This document shows positions 1 through 8,682 of a stretch of 64,000 bases of DNA, piece by piece. A model generated the notes under the pieces. That model had not been told where the DNA came from, did not search any database, and was given only the letters and a program-made list of their open reading frames with translations. Both the position numbers and the translations under genes were made by a program. The stretch is taken from the NCBI RefSeq assembly GCF_025154015.1, contig NZ_JAOAMV010000007.1, positions 62,001 to 126,000 on the forward strand. Reading direction: 5' to 3'. Origin of the DNA: Tsuneonella litorea (GTDB lineage: Bacteria; Pseudomonadota; Alphaproteobacteria; Sphingomonadales; Sphingomonadaceae). Position 1 is the stretch's first letter. Each line of letters opens with the position of its first letter.

Positions 1-19
1 CCTTCGCCTTGCCTACCGG

Positions 20-3000
20 ATGGAGGAGAACGCCTGCGCCTCCGAACGCGTGCGAATGGCCGCGCCCGCGCAGGCCGTCCACGCGGAAGCCGCCCGGATC
101 GCCGGACGGCTGATCGAGGGCGCCCGCGCACGCAAGGCAAGCGGGCTCGACGCGTTCCTGCAGACCTATGGCCTCGACACCGAGGAAGGGATCGCGCTGA
201 TGTGCCTTGCCGAGGCGCTGCTGCGGGTGCCCGACGCGGCGACCGCCGACGCGCTGATCAAGGACAAGATCGGGCACATCGACTGGGGCGAGCACCTCGG
301 CGAATCGAGTTCGACCTTCGTCAACGCGGCGACCTTCTCGCTGATGCTGACCGGCGAGGTGCTCGAACGGCCCGAACTGCACCAGCGCGGCATGGGGCGC
401 ACGCTGCGCGGGGCGATGAACCGGCTCGGCGAGCCGGTGATCCGCAAGGCCACGCTCCAGGCGATGCGCATCCTCGGCGGGCAGTTCGTGTTCGGCCGGA
501 CGATCGACGAGGCACTGAAGCGCGCCGCGCCCGAACGCGCGCGCGGCCTCACCCACAGCTTCGACATGCTCGGCGAGGCGGCGATGACGTTCGAGGACGC
601 CGAGCGCTACCGCGCGAGCTACGAGCGCGCGATCGACCGGCTGGCGCGCGAGACGAAGGGGTCGTGGGAAACATCGCCGGGCATCTCGGTCAAGCTTTCG
701 GCGCTCTACCCGCGCTACGACTTCCTTCATGCCGAGGCGGCGGCCGCGGCGCTCGTGCCGATGCTCAAGGAGCTGGCAGGCAAGGCGCGCGATGCGGGTA
801 TGCATTTCACCATCGACGCCGAGGAAGCCGAGCGGCTCGAGCTGTCGATGGACATCGTCGAGACGCTGGTCGCCGACGACGACCTCTTCGCCGCCGACGA
901 CGGCACCAGCTGGACCGGGTTCGGCATCGCGGTGCAGGCCTACCAGAAGCGGGCCGTTCACCTGTGCGACTGGGTCGCCAAGCTGGCCCGCCGGCACGGC
1001 CGACGGCTGTTCGTGCGGCTGGTCAAGGGCGCCTACTGGGACACCGAAATCAAGCTGTCGCAGGTGGGTGGATACGCCGACTATCCGGTGTTCACCCGCA
1101 AGGTGGCGACCGACGTCAGCTATCTCGCCTGTGCCGCAAGGCTGTTCGAGGCGGCCGACGCGATCCACCCCGCCTTCGCCACGCACAACGCCTACACGAT
1201 CGGCGCCGTAAAGGCGCTGGCGCAGGGGCGCGCGTTCGAGTTCCAGCGCCTGCACGGGATGGGCGAGGACGTGTACGATGAACTGGCCAGGCTTGAAGGC
1301 AATACGCGGACCCCGGTGCGGATCTACGCCCCGGTGGGCAGCCACAAGGACCTGCTCGCCTACCTCGTCCGGCGCCTGCTCGAAAACGGGGCGAATTCCA
1401 GCTTCGTCAACCGCATGGCCGATGCCGCCGTGCCGGTGGCCGAGCTCACCGGCGACCCGGTGGCCGAGCTTGCCGCGCTCGAACCCAGGCGCAATCCGTC
1501 GATCCCGCTGCCGACCGACATATTCGGCACCCGCGCGAACAGCGCCGGCGTCGATCTTGCCGACCCGCTCGTGCGGGAGCCCCTGCTGGAAGAGCTGGCC
1601 CGCCTCGAGACCCGGCACTGGGATGCCGGCCCGACCTTCCCAGGGGCCGAGTCGGGCGAAGTCGCGCCGATCACCTCGCCGCAGGACCTGACACACGAGG
1701 TGGGCACCCGCCGCGACGCGACCGCCGAGGAGATCGACGCCGCGATCGCGCGCGCGCAGGCGATCCAGCCGGGCTGGAACGCGCTCGGGGGGGAAAAGCG
1801 CGCGCTGTTGCTCGAAGCGGCGGCCGACGCGTTCGAGGCGCATACGCCGGAGTTCCTGTCGCTGTGCCAGCGCGAAGCCGGCAAGACCCTCGTCGACGGC
1901 GTGCTCGAGGTGCGCGAGGCGGTCGATTTCCTGCGCTACTACGCGGGCGAGGCGCGGCGGCTGTTCGCCGCCCCGATCCCGCTGCCCGGCCCGACGGGCG
2001 AGGAAAACCGCCTGAGCCTGGCGGGGCGCGGGGTGTTCGCCACGATCAGCCCGTGGAACTTTCCGCTCGCGATCTTCATCGGCCCCGCCGCCGCCGCGCT
2101 GGCGGCGGGCAACACGGTGATCGCCAAGCCCGCCGAGCAGACGCCGCTGATCGCGGCGCTGGCCGCCCGGCTGTGCCACGAGGCGGGCATACCCGAGGAG
2201 GTATTCCAGCTTCTCCCCGGGGGGAGCGAGGTCGGCCAGCTTATCACCTCGGATCCGCGAATCGCCGGGGTCGCCTTCACCGGCTCGACCCAGACCGCCC
2301 AGGCGATCAACCGCAGCCTCGCCGCGCGCGAGGGGCCGATCGCGACGCTGGTTGCGGAAACCGGCGGGCAGAACGCGATGATCGTCGACAGTTCGGCGCT
2401 GCCCGAGCAGGTCACCCGCGACGTGGTCAACAGCGCGTTCCAGAGCGCCGGCCAGCGGTGCAGCGCGCTGCGCGTGCTCTATCTGCAGGACGACATCGCG
2501 GACGAGATGCTCCGGATGATCAAGGGCGGGTTCGAGGCGCTCGAGATCGGCGACCCGGCCGAACTCGATACCGACGTCGGCCCGGTGATCGACGAGGACG
2601 CGCGCAGCCAGCTCGAACGCCACATCGCGCGGCGCAAGAAGGAAGGGCGCCCGGTCTGGCGGCGCAAGTTGCCCAAGGGCACCGGCAAGGGCTGCTTCGT
2701 GGCGCCGACGATCATCGAGATCGCCTCGATCAAGGACCTCCGGCGCGAGAACTTCGGCCCCGTGCTGCACGTCGCGCGGTTCCCGGCGCACGAGCTCGAG
2801 CGGGTCATTCGCGACATCAATTCGGTGGGCTTCGGGCTCACGCTCGGCCTCCACAGCCGCATCGCCGAAACGCGGCGCACGGTCGAGCGGCTGGCCAGGA
2901 TCGGCAACCTCTATGTCAATCGCAACCAGATCGGCGCGGTGGTGGAGAGCCAGCCGTTCGGGGGCGAAGGGCTGTCGGGAACCGGGCCCAAGGCCGGCGG

Positions 3001-3091
3001 TCCGCACTACGTCCTGCGGTTCGCGACCGAGCGGGTCGTGTGCATCGACACGACCGCGGCCGGGGGCAATGCCAGCCTGCTCGCGTCGTAG
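20..3091 (+). CDS. putA: Bifunctional proline dehydrogenase / L-glutamate-gamma-semialdehyde dehydrogenase PutA
   Basis: Oxidises proline to glutamate in two steps: FAD-dependent proline dehydrogenase, then NAD-dependent aldehyde dehydrogenase. Of 1023 residues, the first half is the PRODH barrel (FVRLVKGAYWD near residue 335 and the YAPVGSHKDLLAYLVRRLLENG block near 440). The second half is the ALDH domain, with the general-base Glu at about 780 (AETGGQN) and the catalytic Cys at about 814 (GQRCSAL). The N-terminal ribbon-helix-helix DNA-binding domain of enterobacterial PutA is absent, so this is the short, non-autorepressing type. The ATG at 20 is the first possible start; ATG at 56 is an alternative, and neither has a clear ribosome-binding site. 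Its promoter lies before the window. The downstream TetR gene is convergent. Confidence 0.96.
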   Translation: MEENACASERVRMAAPAQAVHAEAARIAGRLIEGARARKASGLDAFLQTYGLDTEEGIALMCLAEALLRVPDAATADALIKDKIGHIDWGEHLGESSSTFVNAATFSLMLTGEVLERPELHQRGMGRTLRGAMNRLGEPVIRKATLQAMRILGGQFVFGRTIDEALKRAAPERARGLTHSFDMLGEAAMTFEDAERYRASYERAIDRLARETKGSWETSPGISVKLSALYPRYDFLHAEAAAAALVPMLKELAGKARDAGMHFTIDAEEAERLELSMDIVETLVADDDLFAADDGTSWTGFGIAVQAYQKRAVHLCDWVAKLARRHGRRLFVRLVKGAYWDTEIKLSQVGGYADYPVFTRKVATDVSYLACAARLFEAADAIHPAFATHNAYTIGAVKALAQGRAFEFQRLHGMGEDVYDELARLEGNTRTPVRIYAPVGSHKDLLAYLVRRLLENGANSSFVNRMADAAVPVAELTGDPVAELAALEPRRNPSIPLPTDIFGTRANSAGVDLADPLVREPLLEELARLETRHWDAGPTFPGAESGEVAPITSPQDLTHEVGTRRDATAEEIDAAIARAQAIQPGWNALGGEKRALLLEAAADAFEAHTPEFLSLCQREAGKTLVDGVLEVREAVDFLRYYAGEARRLFAAPIPLPGPTGEENRLSLAGRGVFATISPWNFPLAIFIGPAAAALAAGNTVIAKPAEQTPLIAALAARLCHEAGIPEEVFQLLPGGSEVGQLITSDPRIAGVAFTGSTQTAQAINRSLAAREGPIATLVAETGGQNAMIVDSSALPEQVTRDVVNSAFQSAGQRCSALRVLYLQDDIADEMLRMIKGGFEALEIGDPAELDTDVGPVIDEDARSQLERHIARRKKEGRPVWRRKLPKGTGKGCFVAPTIIEIASIKDLRRENFGPVLHVARFPAHELERVIRDINSVGFGLTLGLHSRIAETRRTVERLARIGNLYVNRNQIGAVVESQPFGGEGLSGTGPKAGGPHYVLRFATERVVCIDTTAAGGNASLLAS

Positions 3092-3100
3092 CCGCCGCCC

Positions 3101-3727
3101 CTAGCGCCGGGCGATCCCGCCCTCGAGCAGCGCGGTCACCGCGGCGGTAATGTCCTCGACCGGGCGGCTGTCGTCCCACACGCCGAACCGCATCCCGAGG
3201 AACACGTTGGCGCCCATCAGCGCCCAGGCGCGCACCTCGTTGTCGCCGGGCGTGACGAGGCCGAGATCCTGCGCCTTGTCGAGCCGCGCCTCGATGCGCC
3301 TGGCGGTGCCATCGTAGTGCGCCCGGTAGCTGTCGGGATCGGCGAATTCGGCTTCGTCGATGATCCGGTAGATTTCCTTGTGCGTGCGGGCAAAGCGGAG
3401 AAACGCGGCGAGCGCCTCGCTTTCCATCGCGATGCCCCGCGACCCCGGCGGAACCTCGGCCGCGACGGTTTCGGCGACCGCCTGGCTCATGTCGCGCACG
3501 AGCGCGGAGAAGATCGCCTCCTTGCTGTCGAAGTAGGTGTAGAAACTGCCCAGCGCGGTGCCCGCGCGGCGGGTGATCCCGCTGATCGAGGCCGCGTGGA
3601 AGCCCAGGTCGCCGAATTCCTTCGCCGCCGCGTCGAGCAGCTTGCGCAGCGTTTCGCGCCCGCGCGCCGTCCGCGGCTCCTTGCCGGGGCTGGCGGCGCT
3701 CGCGGGAAGGCGGGAATCTGTGGCCAC
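3101..3727 (-). CDS. TetR/AcrR family transcriptional regulator
   Basis: Repressor-type protein of 208 residues. The N-terminal helix-turn-helix spans about residues 25-70 (ITRRAGTALGSFYTYFDSKEAIF, the classic TetR recognition helix followed by YxYFxSKE). The C-terminal ligand-binding half is alpha-helical and not assignable. I chose the GTG at 3727. A longer TTG start at 3787 would put an inverted repeat (3767-3793), which looks like an operator, inside the gene. No good ribosome-binding site precedes either start. It is divergent from the TonB receptor at 3853, so its likely targets are itself and that receptor. The inducer is unknown. Confidence 0.85.
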   Translation of the reverse strand: MATDSRLPASAASPGKEPRTARGRETLRKLLDAAAKEFGDLGFHAASISGITRRAGTALGSFYTYFDSKEAIFSALVRDMSQAVAETVAAEVPPGSRGIAMESEALAAFLRFARTHKEIYRIIDEAEFADPDSYRAHYDGTARRIEARLDKAQDLGLVTPGDNEVRAWALMGANVFLGMRFGVWDDSRPVEDITAAVTALLEGGIARR

Positions 3728-3766
3728 GGCGCCACGGATAGGACCAAGCGACGGCAACGGCAATAA

Positions 3767-3793
3767 TGAAGTTGAAAGGTGGTTCAAGTTTCA
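3767..3793. promoter_or_regulatory. Imperfect dyad, candidate TetR operator
   Basis: TTGAA (3772-3776) and TTCAA (3783-3787) form an inverted repeat with a 6-bp centre, flanked by outer TGAA (3767-3770) and TTCA (3790-3793) arms whose spacing differs by one base. It lies in the AT-richer divergent region between the TetR gene and the TonB receptor. Its role as the repressor site is inferred only from position and symmetry. Confidence 0.4.
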
Positions 3794-3852
3794 ATATGAG
3801 GCCGGTTACACGCGGGGCACGATAGCCGCGTAACGTTCCGGGAGACTATTGC

Positions 3853-6210
3853 ATGATCCGCTTGACCGTCCGCGCCAGCCATATCGCGCTCGCGCTCGCG
3901 TCCACCGCCGTTGCCTGCCCCGTGCTCGCCCAGGACCTGCCCAACGAACCGGCGGCACCGGCGCCTGCCGCGGCGGAGGAAGGTGGCATCGTGGTGACCG
4001 CGCGGCGGCGCGAGGAGGCGCTGGTGGACGTTCCGATCGCGGTGACCGCCTACAGCGCGGCCGCGCTCGAGCAGGCCGGGGCGATCGACATCACCGACAT
4101 CGGCAATACCACCCCCAACACCACGCTCGAGGCGAGCCGCGGCACCAATTCGACGCTGTCGGCCTTCATTCGCGGCGTCGGCCAGCAGGACCCCGTTTCG
4201 GGTTTCGAGCAGGGCGTCGGCATCTACCTCGACGACGTCTATCTCAACCGACCGCAGGCTGCGGTGATGGACATCTACGAGGTCGACCGGATCGAGGTCC
4301 TGCGCGGCCCCCAGGGCACCCTCTACGGACGCAACACGATCGGCGGTGCGGTCAAGTACGTGACGAAGGCGCTGCCCCAGGATCCCGCGCTCAGGCTCAA
4401 GGCGACGTACGGCACCTACAATCAGCTCGACGGCGTCGTCAGCGGGTCCCTGCCCATGGGCAACCTGGTCCGCGTGGGCGGCGCGGTTGCCCGCCTGACC
4501 CGCGACGGGTTCGGCAAGAACCTGACCACGGGCCTCGACAACTACAACAAGGACGTATGGGCCGCGCGCGGCACGTTCGAACTGGGCGGGTACGGCGAGC
4601 CCGTGCTGGTGCGCATTTCGGGCGACTATACCAAGGACGACAGCAATCCGCGCGGCGGCCACCGGCTGATCCCCGGCCTCGCCTCGGGCGCGCCGGTGCT
4701 GAGCAATGTCTACGATAGCCGCGGCGGCCTGAACGATCCCGAACAGGAGATCGAGGCCTACGGCCTGGCGATGAACGTCAGCGTCGACTTGTCCGATGCG
4801 CTCACGTTCCGTTCGATCAGCGCGTGGCGCAAGGACGACACCGCCACCCCGATCGACTTCGACGCGCTGCCCGCGGTCGACCTCGACGTGCCGGGCATCT
4901 ACCGCAACGAGCAGATCAGCCAGGAATTCCAGCTCGTCTACGACAGTGGACCGCTGTCGGTTCTGTCCGGGTTCTATTACCTCGACGCGCAGGCCGATAC
5001 CCTGTTCGACGTTCGCCTGTTCACGACCGTAGCCGGCTTCACCGCCTTCACCGAGGCGGACGTCGATACCGAAACCTATGCCGTGTTCGCCGACGCGACG
5101 ATCGACCTGACCAGCCAGCTCAGCCTGTCGCTGGGCGGACGCTATACCTGGGACACCCGCACCGCCGCCATTCTGCGCCAGAACTACGTCGGCGGCGGAT
5201 CGCCGGTGTTTGGGGGAGCAGGGGTCAAGGCGGGCGCCCCGGCGACCGATTTCAAGGGCAGCCGCGAGTTCCGGAAGTTCACCCCGCGCGCGTCGCTCAG
5301 CTTCCAGCCGACGCCCGACCACAACCTCTACGCAAGCTTCAGCCAGGGCTTCAAGGGGGGTGGCTTCGATCCGCGCGGCGTCGGCATCAATGCCCCGGAT
5401 CTCAATCGCGACGGGCTGCGTTCCAATGACGAGATCGCGCAGTTCCTGAGCTTCGCGCCCGAGCAGGTCGACAGCTACGAGGTCGGCTACAAGGGCAGCC
5501 TGATGGACGGCGCGCTCTATGTCGCGCTGGCAGGGTTTTACGCCGACTACACCGATGTCCAGATCCCCGGGTCGGTACCTTGCACCGCGGGCGGGGTGGT
5601 GACCTTCTGCGGGGTCGTCTCGAACGCCGGCAAGGCGACGTTCAAGGGCCTCGAGTTCGAAACCACCGCGCGCCTCGGGCGTGACCTCATCGCGGCAGGT
5701 GACCGGCTGTCCTTCGCGGGCACCCTCGGTTACATCGACGCGCAGTTCGACGAGTACATCACCAACATCGCTAACGTGCCGACCGACGTCGCGCAGTTCC
5801 GCAAGGTGCAGAACACGCCCAAGTGGACCGCCAGCGGCACGCTGGCGTACTCGACGCCGGTGGGCGAGGGCGACCTCGATTTCAGCACGACGCTGTCGTA
5901 CCGCTCGAAGACCTACCAGTTCGAGATTCCCAACCCGTACATCGACCAGCCGGGTTACGCCCTGCTGGACGCGAACCTCGTCTACACCGCACCCGGCAAG
6001 CGCTGGAGCCTGGGCCTCCACGGCCGCAACCTGACCGACAAGGAATACAAGACCTCGGGCTATACCTTCGTCGCGACCAACCCGACCACCGGCGCGCTGA
6101 TCCTCGGGACCAACGGCCTGCCGGGCGGCGGGCTCGGCACCGAGAAGACGCTGACCGCGTTCTACGGCAACCCGCGGCAGGTGTTCGTGACCGGCACGGT
6201 CCGGTTCTGA
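3853..6210 (+). CDS. TonB-dependent outer-membrane receptor
   Basis: Energised outer-membrane importer of 785 residues. A signal peptide (cleavage near residue 26, VLAQ) is followed by a TonB-box-like IVVTA segment at 46-50. The plug domain comes next (SAFIRGVGQQDP; DRIEVLRGPQGTLYGRNTIGGAV near 150-173), then the beta-barrel, ending in an aromatic residue (VTGTVRF) as outer-membrane barrels do. The start is well supported by a GGGAG ribosome-binding site 8 bases before the ATG. The substrate cannot be read from sequence; the plug is of the very common sphingomonad type annotated only as TonB-dependent receptor. The divergent TetR gene is the probable regulator, and a hairpin follows at 6226. 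Confidence 0.95.
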   Translation: MIRLTVRASHIALALASTAVACPVLAQDLPNEPAAPAPAAAEEGGIVVTARRREEALVDVPIAVTAYSAAALEQAGAIDITDIGNTTPNTTLEASRGTNSTLSAFIRGVGQQDPVSGFEQGVGIYLDDVYLNRPQAAVMDIYEVDRIEVLRGPQGTLYGRNTIGGAVKYVTKALPQDPALRLKATYGTYNQLDGVVSGSLPMGNLVRVGGAVARLTRDGFGKNLTTGLDNYNKDVWAARGTFELGGYGEPVLVRISGDYTKDDSNPRGGHRLIPGLASGAPVLSNVYDSRGGLNDPEQEIEAYGLAMNVSVDLSDALTFRSISAWRKDDTATPIDFDALPAVDLDVPGIYRNEQISQEFQLVYDSGPLSVLSGFYYLDAQADTLFDVRLFTTVAGFTAFTEADVDTETYAVFADATIDLTSQLSLSLGGRYTWDTRTAAILRQNYVGGGSPVFGGAGVKAGAPATDFKGSREFRKFTPRASLSFQPTPDHNLYASFSQGFKGGGFDPRGVGINAPDLNRDGLRSNDEIAQFLSFAPEQVDSYEVGYKGSLMDGALYVALAGFYADYTDVQIPGSVPCTAGGVVTFCGVVSNAGKATFKGLEFETTARLGRDLIAAGDRLSFAGTLGYIDAQFDEYITNIANVPTDVAQFRKVQNTPKWTASGTLAYSTPVGEGDLDFSTTLSYRSKTYQFEIPNPYIDQPGYALLDANLVYTAPGKRWSLGLHGRNLTDKEYKTSGYTFVATNPTTGALILGTNGLPGGGLGTEKTLTAFYGNPRQVFVTGTVRF

Positions 6211-6225
6211 CGACGGGCGAGACAG

Positions 6226-6256
6226 GCGCGCGCTCCGGATAAGTCGGGGCGCGCGC
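6226..6256. terminator. GC-rich stem-loop after TonB receptor gene
   Basis: A 12-bp stem (6226-6237 with 6245-6256, one G-U pair) with a 7-base loop begins 15 bases after the receptor stop codon. It has no U-run, so it is either an atypical terminator or a 3'-end stabilising hairpin. Confidence 0.5.
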
Positions 6257-6291
6257 TTGCCCCGCGCCGCGCGGTGGGGAATCACCGCGTC

Positions 6292-6846
6292 ATGGCGATT
6301 CTCTCCGACAGGTGGATCCGCGAGGCGGCGACGACCCGCGGGATGATCGAGCCCTTCGTCGAGGCGCAGCGGCGGGAAGGCTGCATCAGCTACGGCCTGT
6401 CGAGCTACGGCTACGACGCGCGCGTGGCCGACGAGTTCAAGATCTTCACCAACGTCGATTCGGCCGTGGTCGACCCCAAGGACTTCGCCGCCAACTCGTT
6501 CGTCGATCGCAAGACCGACGTCTGCGTGATCCCGCCCAACTCGTTCGCGCTGGCCCGCACGGTCGAATACTTCCGCGTGCCCGAAGACGTGCTGGTGATC
6601 TGCCTCGGCAAGAGCACCTATGCCCGCTGCGGGATCATCGTGAACGTGACCCCGCTCGAACCGGGCTGGGAAGGGCACGTCACGCTTGAATTCTCGAACA
6701 CCACGCCGCTGCCGGCGAAGATTTACGCCAACGAGGGCGCGTGCCAGTTCCTGTTCCTCCAGGGCAACGAGCGGTGCGAAACGAGCTACCGGGACCGCGC
6801 GGGCAAGTACATGGGCCAGCGCGGGGTCACGCTTCCCCGATTGTGA
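6292..6846 (+). CDS. dcd: dCTP deaminase
   Basis: Deaminates dCTP to dUTP, feeding dUMP and then dTMP synthesis in the cytosol. At 184 residues it has the normal family length. Typical blocks are LSDRWIR at the N-terminus, [19 protein letters not shown] (nucleotide-binding Ser-Arg) and [16 protein letters not shown] (catalytic Glu region). A GTG at 6274 is in frame, but the ATG at 6292 matches the family N-terminus and has a GGTGGGGA sequence about 11 bases upstream. It is followed after 73 bp by a reductase gene on the same strand with its own ribosome-binding site. Confidence 0.96.
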   Translation: MAILSDRWIREAATTRGMIEPFVEAQRREGCISYGLSSYGYDARVADEFKIFTNVDSAVVDPKDFAANSFVDRKTDVCVIPPNSFALARTVEYFRVPEDVLVICLGKSTYARCGIIVNVTPLEPGWEGHVTLEFSNTTPLPAKIYANEGACQFLFLQGNERCETSYRDRAGKYMGQRGVTLPRL

Positions 6847-6919
6847 GCGAGCGGCGCTGACGTAGCGGCTTTGACTCGGCCCTGGCCAAGGCGCATTCCT
6901 CGCATCGAGGAGAGCGAGC

Positions 6920-8095
6920 ATGGCGGGCAGGGAATTCGATATCGTCGTCTACGGGGCCACCGGATACACCGGGCGGCTGGTGGCCGAGCATTTCGTGCGC
7001 GAATACGGCGGCAAGCCCGATGCACCCACGTGGGCGATGGCGGGCCGCAGCAAGTCCAAGCTCGAGGAAGTGCGCGACCTGATCGGCGCGCCCGCCGACA
7101 CGCCGCTGGTGATCGCCGATGCCGGCGATCCCGGCACGCTCGACGCGATGTGCCACCGCACGCGGGTCGTGCTGACGACCGTGGGCCCGTATCAGCTCTA
7201 CGGCGACGAACTGGTGGCCGCCTGCGTGCGCGCGGGTACCGACTATGCCGACCTGTGCGGCGAGCCGGTGTGGATGCGGCAGAAGATCGACGAACACGAG
7301 GCTGCCGCGAAGGCGAGCGGGGCGCGCATCTGCTTTTCGTCGGGCTTCGATTCGATCCCGTTCGATCTCGGCGTGCTGATGGCGCAGAAGGAAGCCAAGA
7401 CCCGCTTCGGCGCGCCCGCGCCGCGGGTGCGCGGGCGGGTGCGCGGGATGGCGGGCGGCGCCTCGGGCGGAACGGTCGCGAGCCTGACCGAAACGATGAA
7501 GGCGGTCGCGAAGAAGCCCTCGCTGCTCGGCATCCTGCGTTCGAGCTTCGGCCTCACCCCCGGCTTCGAGGGGCCCGACCAGCCTTCGGGGATGATCCCG
7601 CATTACGAGGCTGATCTCGGCAAGTGGGCCGCGCCCTTCGTGATGGCGCCGATCAACACCAAGAACGTGCACCGCACGAACTTCCTGCTCGGCCATCCGT
7701 GGGGAGAGGACTTTCGCTACGACGAGATGATGCTCACCAGCCCCGGCGAAGCGGGCAAGGCGGCGGCCGAGGCGCTGGCCGGCGCGATGAAGAACCCCTT
7801 CGGCGCCAAGCCGCCCAAGCCGGGCGAGGGGCCGACCCCTGAAGAGCGCGAGAACGGCTTCTACGACGTGCTGCTCGTCGCCGAGATGCCGGACGGCCGC
7901 TCGCTGCGTTACGCGGTCAAGGGCAGGTACGACCCCGGCTACGGATCGACCAGCCGGATGCTGGCGGAAACCGGCATGGCACTGCTCGAAATCGACGCAC
8001 CGGGCGGCATCGGCACGCCCGGCGCGTTCCTGGGCGAGGCGCTCGTCGAGCGGCTGCGCCAGCACGCCGAGATCACTTTCGCCGTCGAGGAATAG
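6920..8095 (+). CDS. Saccharopine dehydrogenase-like NAD(P)-binding reductase
   Basis: 391 residues. The N-terminal Rossmann fold has a GATGYTG dinucleotide motif at 12-18. The middle region, with YADLCGEP and FSSGFDSIPFDLG, is typical of saccharopine-dehydrogenase family proteins related to the trans-acting enoyl reductases of mycobacteria. The real substrate is unknown: the family name reflects fold, not lysine metabolism. The start is supported by a GAGGAGAG ribosome-binding site 7 bases before the ATG. A DoxX gene follows after 68 bp on the same strand. Confidence 0.85.
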   Translation: MAGREFDIVVYGATGYTGRLVAEHFVREYGGKPDAPTWAMAGRSKSKLEEVRDLIGAPADTPLVIADAGDPGTLDAMCHRTRVVLTTVGPYQLYGDELVAACVRAGTDYADLCGEPVWMRQKIDEHEAAAKASGARICFSSGFDSIPFDLGVLMAQKEAKTRFGAPAPRVRGRVRGMAGGASGGTVASLTETMKAVAKKPSLLGILRSSFGLTPGFEGPDQPSGMIPHYEADLGKWAAPFVMAPINTKNVHRTNFLLGHPWGEDFRYDEMMLTSPGEAGKAAAEALAGAMKNPFGAKPPKPGEGPTPEERENGFYDVLLVAEMPDGRSLRYAVKGRYDPGYGSTSRMLAETGMALLEIDAPGGIGTPGAFLGEALVERLRQHAEITFAVEE

Positions 8096-8163
8096 GGGCG
8101 CTCCGTGCAACTTTGCCCTCGCCCGCGCGTTTGATCGCCGGAACAGGGGAAAGGAACCGCTTC

Positions 8164-8670
8164 ATGTCCGCCATCGCCGCCTTCATCGGCCGCCTGCTGC
8201 TCGCGCTGCTGTTCGTGCTCGCCGGCATCCCCAAGATCATCGACCCGTCGAGCGCGGCATCGCTGCTCGAGGCGGCGAACCTGCCGGGCAGCCTGGCGCA
8301 GCCGGTGGGCGTGTTCGAAGTGGTCGCCGGACTCCTGCTCGCGCTCGGGTTCATGACCCGGCTGGTCTCGATCCTGCTGTTCGGCTTCACCCTGCTGACG
8401 GTGTTCTTCTTCCACAACCAGTTCGGCGACCCGCTGCAGGCCGCACAGGCGATCAAGAACGTCGCGATCGCGGGCGGGCTGCTGATGGTGTTCGCCTATG
8501 GCCACATGTACTGGGGCTACGACCGGATGCGCGCCCAGCGCAAGGGCGAGCGGGCCGCCGCCGACGCCGAGGCGCGCGCGCACGAGGCCGAGCTTCGGGC
8601 CGCTCGGGCCGAAGGCCGCGCCGAGGCGCTCGGAACCCGCGACCGCGACGGTGACGGCCACCCCGGCTGA
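8164..8670 (+). CDS. DoxX family membrane protein
   Basis: 168 residues with four predicted membrane helices (about 3-25, 45-65, 70-90, 100-120). The DoxX pattern is GRLLLALLFVLAGIPKI plus VFEVVAGLLLALGF. DoxX proteins are inner-membrane proteins linked to redox stress and terminal oxidases; this one's role is not known. An in-frame ATG at 8113 exists, but the ATG at 8164 directly precedes the first membrane helix and has GGGAAAGGA upstream. After the last helix there is a cytoplasmic tail of about 45 residues rich in Ala, Arg and Glu, unusually long and probably helical. The gene ends convergent to the ZnuD-like receptor. Confidence 0.85.
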   Translation: MSAIAAFIGRLLLALLFVLAGIPKIIDPSSAASLLEAANLPGSLAQPVGVFEVVAGLLLALGFMTRLVSILLFGFTLLTVFFFHNQFGDPLQAAQAIKNVAIAGGLLMVFAYGHMYWGYDRMRAQRKGERAAADAEARAHEAELRAARAEGRAEALGTRDRDGDGHPG

Positions 8671-8682
8671 TCTGCACGCGGG

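Noticed and set aside
3784-6921. A 1045-codon open frame on the minus strand across the TonB receptor and dcd
   Set aside because: Antisense shadow of GC-rich coding DNA: composition rich in Arg, Gly, Val and Ala, no domain, no start signal, and it covers two well-supported genes.
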